A stretch of DNA of 5,861 bases from Trichodesmium sp. jk18x7bins.61 (lineage in GTDB: Bacteria; Cyanobacteriota; Cyanobacteriia; Cyanobacteriales; Microcoleaceae), in assembly GCA_022822685.1 (NCBI GenBank), contig JAJEAQ010000392.1, positions 1 to 5,861 of the forward strand, read 5' to 3'. The position numbers and the translations under genes were made by a program. Positions 1 to 5,861 of the stretch are shown here, piece by piece. Below the pieces are notes generated by a model that saw only the letters and a list, made by a program, of their open reading frames with translations, was not told the origin of the DNA and ran no database searches. Position 1 is the first letter of the stretch, and each line of letters starts with the position of its first letter.

Positions 1-126
1 ACCCATAATTTCCACTCGTTTAATAGAGTCAATCCCTAAATCTGCCTCTATATCCATTTCTAACTCCAACATTTCTGCAGGATAACCTGTTTTCTCACTT
101 ACTACCTCTAATAAAGATTGAGTTAA
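1..126 (-). repeat. Exact direct repeat, copy 2 (second ACP domain), continuing past left edge
   Basis: These 126 bases match 337-462 without a mismatch, including all synonymous positions. They encode 42 residues of the second acyl carrier domain, from the LTQSLLEVV helix through LGIDSIKRVEIMG. Identity stops at 127; further into the linker (127 to about 215) the copies stay recognisably similar (for example TQIDNQET against SQIDNRET) but diverge. The identical block reaches the window edge, so its true length is unknown. Confidence 0.95.
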
Positions 127-3100
127 TTTTTTTAATTTTACTGGAGAGATGCTTTGGTTTTCTATGACAGTTGTTTCTGTTTCTTGATTATCTATTTGTG
201 TTATTGGTTGAGATACTTTCACTAGGGGAGACGATGACTCTTTACCCATGTAATTAACAATCTGTACTAAAGTGCGCAATTCTGCTAATTCTTCTGGGTT
301 GACAGGAGGCATATCTGGGTACAATTCTTGCATCGCACCCATAATTTCCACTCGTTTAATAGAGTCAATCCCTAAATCTGCCTCTATATCCATTTCTAAC
401 TCCAACATTTCTGCAGGATAACCTGTTTTCTCACTTACTACCTCTAATAAAGATTGAGTTAAACCATTTAATTCTGGTTGGGAGATGCTGCCATTTTTTA
501 TTACTTCTGTTCCTGTTTCTCGGTTATCTATTTGAGATATAGGATTTTCTGCTGCTATTGCTGGGGAAGCTTTAACCTGTTGAGATGAAGTAGGAGAAGT
601 TACAGGATTTTCCAGAGATGAAACAGCAATCATAGAAGTACCATCGTGGTGATTTATCTGTTGCGTCTGCTGATTATTACTGGTTTCTTGTTCTTTTAGA
701 ACCGATTGATTAATCACAAAATTTGGTAATCCTGTTGCCGGAATTTTATTCTCAATTACCGATGCAGCCCCATTAACTTCAGTTAATTGAGAATATTTTT
801 GCTCCATGATTTGGAAAAATCCTTGAGCAGATTCTCTCTGACTTTTAAGGTATTGTTCATGAACTTTTAAAACTTCTGCTTGATGGTCATAAAAACGCAT
901 CATAATACGTTCAAAACTTTCTGAGCTGGTTTGATGATTAATATCTGATTGTGTCATGTTTGTTTGTTTTTGTTCTTTTTGGATAGATTGTGAATTTTGG
1001 GGCAGCTGATTTAGTGAAATATTATCATTGCAGAAACTTGTCTTTTCTTGAATATTTTCCAATTTCTTTTGATTTAAAGAAGTCCGGACTATTTTATCAT
1101 TTTCTGTTTGCCTTTGATTTAAAGATTTGATTTTATGTCCATCTGTTAAGGCTTTTTCAAAGGCATTTTTCGTTTTTTCACTAACATAGTTTGCACCATT
1201 CAAATTTACTGTTAAACCTTTTTTAGTTTTCTGCTCAGGTAACTTTTGATCAATTTGATAAGCATCAATATTACTTAAATTCAAACCTGCTACTCGCAAT
1301 TGTACAATCCCTGTTTGAAATTGGCGATCGCACCCATCTCCTATTCGAGAATTATTTTTCTTTCTACTTCCATTTAGAGCTACTGCTAGATGGGGTTTAT
1401 CTGCCAAAATATTGTTAACTAATTTGGTTAAAATATTCTGAGGTCCAAATTCAATAAAGAAATATCCACCAGCATGATAAATATTCTCTATTTCTTCCTG
1501 AAAGCGGACTGGATTTAAAATCTGATGGCTCAAGCATTGCTGAATTTCATCAGGATTCTGAGAGTAAAGATTTGCTGTGGTATTAGAATAAACTGGTACT
1601 TGAGGAGAATTAAATCTAACTTTTTTTAATGCCTGAACAAAAGGTTTTTGAGCGTGACTAACTAATGATGTATGAAATGCTGCGGATACAGGAAGTAAAA
1701 CAACAGTAAAGCCAAGTTTTCCTAATTTTTCTTTAATCTCTAAGATAGCCAAACTTGTTCCTGCTAAAACTACTTGATTATGAGAATTGTAATTAGCAAT
1801 AGTCACATCTTGATAATTTTGAATAGCTGCTTGCAGATTTGTCAAATCTCCTATGACTGCTAACATTTTACCTGCATCAAAATTCGCTTCTGAAGGAGCA
1901 GTCATCGCTTGGCCTCTTGATTTGACTAAAAAGCAATAATCCTCATCACTTAATACTTTTGCTGCCCAAAGAGCTGTTAATTCTCCAAAGCTATGTCCTG
2001 CAAAAAAATCTGATTTAAATCCTGCTTGCTCTAAGATTTTATATAATCCCATGCTCAATGCACCAATAGCAGGTTGAGCATTTTCTGTTTTATTTAAAGT
2101 GGTAATTTGCTCATCTTTTTCTGCTTTGACAAAAGTTGGTTTAGGGAAAACTACTTGAGAAATAGGTGCTAAATTGTCTTTGATTAAAACACTATCCATT
2201 AAACTATAAGCTTGACGCATTTGCGGAAAATTAATGGTTAGTTCTTTACCCATTTCCAGATATTCAGAACCCTGTCCAGAAAATAAAGCTACTACTTTTC
2301 CTTGAGGATTAATTCCTGTTTTGCGGTAATAAATTCCTGGCGGATGCTCCCAAGCGGCTTGAGTCAGATTATCTTTTAAATAATTAATAGCTATTTCTAA
2401 TAATTTAATTGTTTCTGCCAAAGATAGAGCCACAAAACCCACTCTGGCTGCCAGTCGTGGAATTTTCAAAGTTTGAGAAGATTTAATTAACTCTTGATAG
2501 AATATTTCTCCCCGTTCAGATTTCAATTTTTCTTTTAGACTTTGACAACGAGTTAATAATTTTTCTGGTGTTTGAGCTGCAATTAAAATTGAATCAATTG
2601 TCTTATGTAATCGATAAGGTTGATTATTTTCTTTTTGATATTCTTCCAAAACAATATGAAAATTAGTCCCCCCAAAACCAAAAGCACTAACTCCTGCTCG
2701 TCTTGGTATTTCCTGATTTGTTGGTATCCAAGGACGAGTTTTCGTATTGATATAAAAAGCTGATTCTTCTATTTTTAATTTAGGATGTGGTTGAGAAACG
2801 TTTATAGTAGGCGGTAATATTTTATGATGTAATCCTAAGGCAACTTTAATTAAACTGGCCACCCCTGCGGCTGATTTAGTATGTCCAATCTGAGATTTAA
2901 TACTACCTAAAGCAATATGTTGTTTTTTGGGGTTATTTTCTCCAAATACTTCGTTTAAGCTGGAAAATTCGGTGGGATCTCCTGCGGTAGTCCCTGTACC
3001 ATGGGCTTCAATTAAACCAACAGTTTGAGGCTCAACATTAGCATCTTCATAAGCACGACGTAAGGCCAAAGCTTGTCCTGATGAGCGAGGAGCATAAATA

Positions 3101-4026
3101 CTCTTATACTTACCATCACTAGAGCTACCCATGCCTTTAATTACAGCATATATGCGATCGCCATCCCTTTCGGCATCTGCTAAACGCTTCAATACCAACA
3201 TGCCCAACCCTTCACCAATCAGCATGCCATCAGCTTCAGCGTCAAAGGGACGAATTTGTCCTTTTCGGGAAAAAGCCGGGGTTTTACTAAAACACATATA
3301 CATAAATATAGTGTTATCCGTATCGACGCCCCCCAAAATCATCATGTCGCTGCGACATTCTGTTAACTCACTTAAGGCCATTCGTAATGCACTCAGGGAA
3401 CTGGCACAAGCAGCATCGACTACACAATTCATGCCCCCTAAATCTAAGCGATTAGCAATTCGCCCAGCAACGACATTGCCTAACATTCCTGGAAATGAAT
3501 TTTCTTCCCAAGGAATATAAGCCAATTTTATTTTTTCAATAATTTTTTCTGTATCTGCCTCGGATAAACCACTACTTTTAAGAATTTTTTCCCAGACTGG
3601 ATATTCTAAACGAGCAGTTAAAGGAGTTACTAATTTTTGTCCACCACCGATACCTAAGACTACCCCTGTACGCTGGCGAATTGAGCGTTCAGCATTTCCA
3701 TATCCTGCATCCTCTAAAGCCTGTTTTGCTACTACCAAAGACAGCATTTGAGCCACATCCGTCACTTCTAAAATACTTGGAGGCATACCCAATTCCAACG
3801 GATTAAACTCAATATCTGGGATAAATCCACCCCGGTAACAATAAGTTTTGTCAGGTGTTTGTGGGTTCGGATCGTAGTAATCTTCAATATTCCAGCGCGA
3901 GGGAGGCACATCGGTAATGCAATCGACTCCCCCAAGAATATTTTGCCAGTATTCCTGTAAATTCTTGGCTTTAGGAAATATTCCGGCCATCCCAATTATT
4001 GCTACTAGATTTTTCTGGGAAAACAT
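1..4026 (-). CDS. Type I polyketide synthase, PfaA/HglE type (KS-AT-linker-ACP-ACP...), 3' end beyond window
   Basis: Builds a long acyl or polyketide chain iteratively from malonyl units in the cytoplasm. The 1342 codons seen are uninterrupted. The ketosynthase spans about residues 6-462: DAACASS holds Cys207, EAHGTGT holds His342, IGHTKS holds His382, and it ends at GFGGTNFHIVLEE. Segments such as KTYCYRGGFIPD, GMPPSILEVTD and WEENSFPG are typical of PfaA and cyanobacterial HglE rather than modular synthases. The acyltransferase (about 578-870) has FSGQGSEY, GHSFGE with Ser679, and AAFH with His785, the malonyl-specific pattern. A polar linker (about 890-1180) follows, then carrier domains with LGIDSIK at Ser1222 and Ser1334. 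Ketoreductase or dehydratase domains, usual downstream in this family, would lie beyond the left edge. The ATG is fixed by an in-frame TGA immediately upstream (4029-4027) and an AGGAGG 11 bases away. Family is secure; whether the product is a heterocyst-type glycolipid chain, a polyunsaturated acid or another lipid is not decidable here. Confidence 0.95.
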   Translation of the reverse strand, partial: MFSQKNLVAIIGMAGIFPKAKNLQEYWQNILGGVDCITDVPPSRWNIEDYYDPNPQTPDKTYCYRGGFIPDIEFNPLELGMPPSILEVTDVAQMLSLVVAKQALEDAGYGNAERSIRQRTGVVLGIGGGQKLVTPLTARLEYPVWEKILKSSGLSEADTEKIIEKIKLAYIPWEENSFPGMLGNVVAGRIANRLDLGGMNCVVDAACASSLSALRMALSELTECRSDMMILGGVDTDNTIFMYMCFSKTPAFSRKGQIRPFDAEADGMLIGEGLGMLVLKRLADAERDGDRIYAVIKGMGSSSDGKYKSIYAPRSSGQALALRRAYEDANVEPQTVGLIEAHGTGTTAGDPTEFSSLNEVFGENNPKKQHIALGSIKSQIGHTKSAAGVASLIKVALGLHHKILPPTINVSQPHPKLKIEESAFYINTKTRPWIPTNQEIPRRAGVSAFGFGGTNFHIVLEEYQKENNQPYRLHKTIDSILIAAQTPEKLLTRCQSLKEKLKSERGEIFYQELIKSSQTLKIPRLAARVGFVALSLAETIKLLEIAINYLKDNLTQAAWEHPPGIYYRKTGINPQGKVVALFSGQGSEYLEMGKELTINFPQMRQAYSLMDSVLIKDNLAPISQVVFPKPTFVKAEKDEQITTLNKTENAQPAIGALSMGLYKILEQAGFKSDFFAGHSFGELTALWAAKVLSDEDYCFLVKSRGQAMTAPSEANFDAGKMLAVIGDLTNLQAAIQNYQDVTIANYNSHNQVVLAGTSLAILEIKEKLGKLGFTVVLLPVSAAFHTSLVSHAQKPFVQALKKVRFNSPQVPVYSNTTANLYSQNPDEIQQCLSHQILNPVRFQEEIENIYHAGGYFFIEFGPQNILTKLVNNILADKPHLAVALNGSRKKNNSRIGDGCDRQFQTGIVQLRVAGLNLSNIDAYQIDQKLPEQKTKKGLTVNLNGANYVSEKTKNAFEKALTDGHKIKSLNQRQTENDKIVRTSLNQKKLENIQEKTSFCNDNISLNQLPQNSQSIQKEQKQTNMTQSDINHQTSSESFERIMMRFYDHQAEVLKVHEQYLKSQRESAQGFFQIMEQKYSQLTEVNGAASVIENKIPATGLPNFVINQSVLKEQETSNNQQTQQINHHDGTSMIAVSSLENPVTSPTSSQQVKASPAIAAENPISQIDNRETGTEVIKNGSISQPELNGLTQSLLEVVSEKTGYPAEMLELEMDIEADLGIDSIKRVEIMGAMQELYPDMPPVNPEELAELRTLVQIVNYMGKESSSPLVKVSQPITQIDNQETETTVIENQSISPVKLKKLTQSLLEVVSEKTGYPAEMLELEMDIEADLGIDSIKRVEIMG
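337..462 (-). repeat. Exact direct repeat, copy 1 (first ACP domain)
   Basis: First copy of the duplicated carrier-domain DNA, offset 336 bp (112 codons) from the copy at 1-126. The phosphopantetheine serine is Ser1222 (codon 363-361). Behind it in the protein come PPVNPEELAELRTLVQIVNYM-like residues to about position 1260, the usual C-terminal end of PfaA-type carrier domains. A 336-bp period matches the usual size of one PfaA carrier domain plus linker, so the unit duplicated is a whole functional module. Confidence 0.95.
1003..1125 (-). repeat. SLNQ micro-repeats in the AT-ACP linker
   Basis: The linker contains SLNQ three times, at residues 968-971, 983-986 and 1004-1007. The first two are 15 codons apart and share the exact 13-base plus-strand string TTTGATTTAAAGA at 1068-1080 and 1113-1125. 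The third copy is diverged at the DNA level. The surroundings are rich in Gln, Asn, Lys and Ser and look disordered. This is probably small-scale slippage or duplication in a spacer under weak constraint; no function is implied. Confidence 0.5.
1324..1331. repeat. HIP1 octamer GCGATCGC
   Basis: Palindromic GCGATCGC inside the synthase gene, just after the acyltransferase domain. HIP1 is highly over-represented in many cyanobacterial genomes, so the site supports the taxonomic reading of the window. Confidence 0.9.
3154..3161. repeat. HIP1 octamer GCGATCGC
   Basis: Second HIP1 palindrome, within the ketosynthase coding region (over the codons for GDRIYA). Two such octamers in under 6 kb of AT-rich DNA are more than chance would readily give. 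Confidence 0.9.
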
Positions 4027-4037
4027 TCAATAGTTAG

Positions 4038-4043
4038 CCTCCT
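4038..4043 (-). promoter_or_regulatory. Ribosome binding site of the polyketide synthase
   Basis: The minus strand reads AGGAGG, a full match to the anti-Shine-Dalgarno core, 11 bases before the ATG at 4026. The spacing is slightly long but workable. Together with the TGA abutting the ATG it settles the start codon. Strong sites like this are not universal in cyanobacteria, and the divergent gene on the other strand has none visible. Confidence 0.8.
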
Positions 4044-4150
4044 GGAAATAATATAATGATGTAGATTCTCGCACCTGCAATTTTCCTTATTCACAATTCT
4101 CCACTATTTGGTGTAGCAGGAATTTCACCTAGCACTCCGACAAGCAAAGC

Positions 4151-4165
4151 TCCTTTAGTAAAGGA
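4151..4165. repeat. Short perfect inverted repeat
   Basis: TCCTTTA, one base, then TAAAGGA: seven-base arms. Allowing one bulged base, a further GC/GC pair at 4149-4150 and 4167-4168 extends it. It lies about 125 bases upstream of the synthase start, in its likely leader or promoter. No T-run follows on either strand, so an intrinsic terminator is unlikely. It could be an operator half-site pair or a leader hairpin, or chance. Confidence 0.4.
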
Positions 4166-4583
4166 AGCAGGAAAGCTACTTCTGTTGTATTAGCCTGGCT
4201 GTTCCGAGACATTTAGTAAGCAGACAATATTGTGAAAATATCATATAATCGCCGAATTTGGGTGAAATTTAAGAATTTGATCTTCGCGAGGTAAGCAAGG
4301 ACCAGAATTATTGAAAATTTGTTCCTATGTGGGCTAACTATTTTTGTGATGAGAGTTAACTGGTTGCCCTAGGTGTGACTTGCATTCGGAAGGAAATAAA
4401 GAAGTTGGAGAGAAGACAGTACATATTGAATCTTGACAGGCAGTTAAATTTTCCCCCTCTATTTCATTTAGATATTGGGCATAAGTCCCCTAGCACATTC
4501 TTAATTGATGGCCTTCAATGTGTTGTTTGAGGTTAAAATCCTCTTTTAATAAAAAATCTAGTTTAGTTAGCATCTTGTATTCC

Positions 4584-4618
4584 CAGAGGTAAGACAAAAG
4601 ACAGAGGGCAGAAGGCTT
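4584..4618 (+). repeat. Degenerate purine-rich heptad tract (STRR-like)
   Basis: The sequence can be cut into consecutive heptads CAGAGGT, AAGACAA, AAGACAG, AGGGCAG and AAGGCTT, with AGAGGCG following. Short tandemly repeated repetitive sequences of seven bases with this purine-rich, GCAGAAGG-like flavour are common in intergenic DNA of filamentous cyanobacteria. Here the units are diverged, so this would be an old or decaying tract. Its closeness to the plus-strand gene may be incidental. Confidence 0.4.
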
Positions 4619-4728
4619 AGAGGCGGATTTGGAAAAGTACATGCGTTATGGGGCAAATTTAGTATCAATTGACCAACTTTGGTCTTAGTTATTACTTATT
4701 GTTTCCTTTCAGACTCATTTATCAATAT

Positions 4729-5682
4729 ATGAAACGAATAATTTCCATAATTATCAGTTTAGCTATTCTGACAACTATTTACTGGAAAGTTGATTTGACT
4801 GGGCTGCTCAAAGTATTTGAAAATTCTCACCCTGTATGGATGGTAATTAGTGTAAGTATGATCGTGCCGTTGACAATGTTAACTGCTTGGCGATTACAAC
4901 AGCTAATGCCAAAAAGGAGGAGTAAATCATCATCCTATCTGAATTTTTGGGAAGCAAATCAATTAATTTTAGCTGCCAGTGTCTTGAATATGATCTTACC
5001 CTCTAAGATGGGAGATATTGTCAAAGCCTATTTTATGAGACAAAGGGGGCATTTAGAAGGAACTTTATCTCTATCTCTAGTGATATTTGAAAAGGCTTGT
5101 GATTTAGTCTCTTTGCTAGTATGGTGCGTTTTGGGATTGATGGTTTATCCAGAAAAAGATTTATTATTTTGGGTGATGACTGCTGGAGTAACTTTAGGAT
5201 TAATCATTGGATTATTATTGTTATCTTCTCGTAAATTTGCTCATATTTTTTTTGAGAAAGTACGGGTTATTTCTCCTAAAAAAATGCGTCTAAAGGTTGA
5301 TAATCTAGAGATTTCTTGGCTCGAAATGCACAGATATTTTTGGCACGACAAACTGCGGTTAACTAAAATTGCTGCTACTTCTATATTTATCTGGTTTGGG
5401 CATCTACTACAAATCTGGTTTTTTATCCAGGCATTGAATGCTTCAGCTCCGTTTTTAGCAAGTTTGGCATTATCTCCGTTGGCAATTTTAGCGGGATTAC
5501 TGCCTTTAACTTTTGCCGGAGTTGGTACTCGTGATGCTGCTTTTATTCTGTTTTATCAACCTTATTTTTCTACAGAGGTTGGGGCAGCTCTAGGACTACT
5601 TTGTACATCTCGTTATTTATTACCGGCAATCGCTGGTTTACCATTTTTTGGACAATATTTAACTGCGATGAAAAAGATGTAA
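4729..5682 (+). CDS. Lysylphosphatidylglycerol synthase TM-domain family protein (UPF0104, YbhN/AglD-like)
   Basis: Integral inner-membrane protein of 317 residues from ATG 4729, a usual length for this family. Members are the flippase-like membrane half of MprF or stand-alone proteins tied to lipid or glycolipid handling; here the aminoacyl-transferase half is absent. From the ATG there is a positively charged start (MKR), then hydrophobic segments near residues 4-18, 36-53, 76-90, 112-140, 144-167, 211-236, 241-263 and 284-305. Family signatures are visible: NMILPSKMGDIVKAYF (about 87-102), FEKACDL (about 120-126) and LLPLTFAGVGTRDA (about 257-270). The frame is also open upstream to a TTG at 4669, adding 20 residues; I prefer the ATG because it gives the normal short N-terminus before the first membrane helix. 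Neither start has a clear Shine-Dalgarno. It is divergent from the synthase. Substrate unknown; a role in placing the synthase product is inference from proximity. Confidence 0.85.
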   Translation: MKRIISIIISLAILTTIYWKVDLTGLLKVFENSHPVWMVISVSMIVPLTMLTAWRLQQLMPKRRSKSSSYLNFWEANQLILAASVLNMILPSKMGDIVKAYFMRQRGHLEGTLSLSLVIFEKACDLVSLLVWCVLGLMVYPEKDLLFWVMTAGVTLGLIIGLLLLSSRKFAHIFFEKVRVISPKKMRLKVDNLEISWLEMHRYFWHDKLRLTKIAATSIFIWFGHLLQIWFFIQALNASAPFLASLALSPLAILAGLLPLTFAGVGTRDAAFILFYQPYFSTEVGAALGLLCTSRYLLPAIAGLPFFGQYLTAMKKM

Positions 5683-5861
5683 TACCAGTATGAAATGCCT
5701 GAGCGAGACACTCACATTGTCAACATTTAACCTATGAAGTAGACAGACTAATAGTTTGGTAGGTGATTTGACTTTAATATCATGTCTCCTAAGCTTATAT
5801 ATAAATATAGTAAGATGGGTAAATGGTCCTCAATTTACATTTGCTCCAGACAGTCAATATT
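5683..5861. other. Non-coding tail after the membrane-protein gene
   Basis: No supported gene in these 179 bases. There is no convincing intrinsic terminator right after the TAA. An AT-rich stretch at 5795-5809 preceded by TTGACT (5768-5773) looks promoter-like, but the spacing to TATATA is 22 bases, too long for a standard pair. An ATG at 5815 opens a frame to the window end, too short to judge. Confidence 0.5.

Larger units (their letters stand above)
4044..4728. other. Long divergent intergenic region without a convincing gene
   Basis: About 700 bases separate the two divergent start codons, so promoters for both genes should lie here. I see isolated promoter-like hexamers. On the plus strand these are TATAAT at 4244-4249 with no good -35, and TTGACA at 4433-4438 followed after 19 bases by a weak TCTATT. 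On the minus strand they are TTGCAG (4080-4075), 16 bases, then CATTAT (4058-4053). None is a full, well-spaced pair. A 10-base palindrome ACAATATTGT sits at 4224-4233. I found no NtcA-type GTA-N8-TAC site, tRNA or obvious riboswitch. A 50-codon minus-strand frame (4642-4490) is present but unsupported. Confidence 0.6.

Noticed and set aside
3131..3520. 129-codon plus-strand open frame
   Set aside because: It lies antisense inside the ketosynthase domain, over the conserved active-site Cys region. Its composition is that of a shadow frame and no family is recognisable.
3768..3995. 75-codon minus-strand open frame
   Set aside because: It is a different frame of the same strand as the synthase N-terminus, where the synthase frame gives clear PfaA-type sequence.
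4050..4080. TTGCAG / TATATT or CATTAT as the synthase promoter
   Set aside because: Spacing is 16 or 19 bases with poor matches, and the TATATT choice would put the transcript start on the ribosome binding site itself.
4331..4369. GGGC-t-AAC pairing with GTTGCCC as a structured RNA
   Set aside because: Seven pairs with a bulge around a 24-base loop, with no further supporting helices or known motif.
4669..4728. TTG-initiated 20-residue N-terminal extension of the membrane protein
   Set aside because: No ribosome binding site, an aromatic-rich extension placed directly before the first membrane helix, and an in-frame TAG just upstream at 4660. ATG 4729 gives a more usual start, though the TTG is not excluded.
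5819..5838. Hairpin GTAAAT / ATTTAC as a terminator
   Set aside because: Six AT-rich pairs with an eight-base loop and no T-run; too weak, and 137 bases past the stop codon.
5815..5861. ATG opening a frame to the right edge
   Set aside because: Only 15 codons are visible, with no ribosome binding site and no recognisable sequence.

Overview
The window looks like chromosomal DNA from a cyanobacterium. It is AT-rich and carries two copies of the HIP1 octamer GCGATCGC, which is over-represented in many cyanobacterial genomes. It also has a degenerate purine-rich heptad tract of the kind common between genes in filamentous cyanobacteria. Its main gene is a PfaA/HglE-type polyketide synthase, a family cyanobacteria use for heterocyst-type glycolipid chains and related lipids. 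The genus cannot be told from the sequence, nor whether the organism forms heterocysts.

Positions 1-4026 (minus strand) hold the first 1342 codons of a large iterative type I polyketide synthase that runs off the left edge. Domain order is ketosynthase, malonyl-type acyltransferase, a long Gln/Asn-rich linker with a helical segment, then at least two near-identical acyl carrier domains. The active-site residues I checked are present: KS Cys207, His342 and His382; AT Ser679 and His785; ACP Ser1222 and Ser1334. No stop or frameshift interrupts the frame. The two carrier domains share 126 bp with no mismatch, which points to recent duplication or gene conversion.

Positions 4027-4728 separate the synthase from a divergent plus-strand gene. 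This gap holds a strong ribosome binding site for the synthase, a short perfect inverted repeat, the heptad tract, a doubtful 50-codon minus-strand frame and scattered promoter-like hexamers. It has no convincing gene.

Positions 4729-5682 (plus strand) encode a polytopic membrane protein of the lysylphosphatidylglycerol-synthase transmembrane-domain family (UPF0104, YbhN/AglD-like), without the catalytic C-terminal domain of MprF. The last 179 bases show no supported gene.

The two genes are divergent, so they are not one operon. A synthase for long acyl or polyketide chains next to a lipid-handling membrane protein suggests a shared role in making and placing an envelope lipid, but this rests on proximity alone. 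I see no clearly undescribed system; the most notable sequence-level signal is the tandem carrier-domain duplication.
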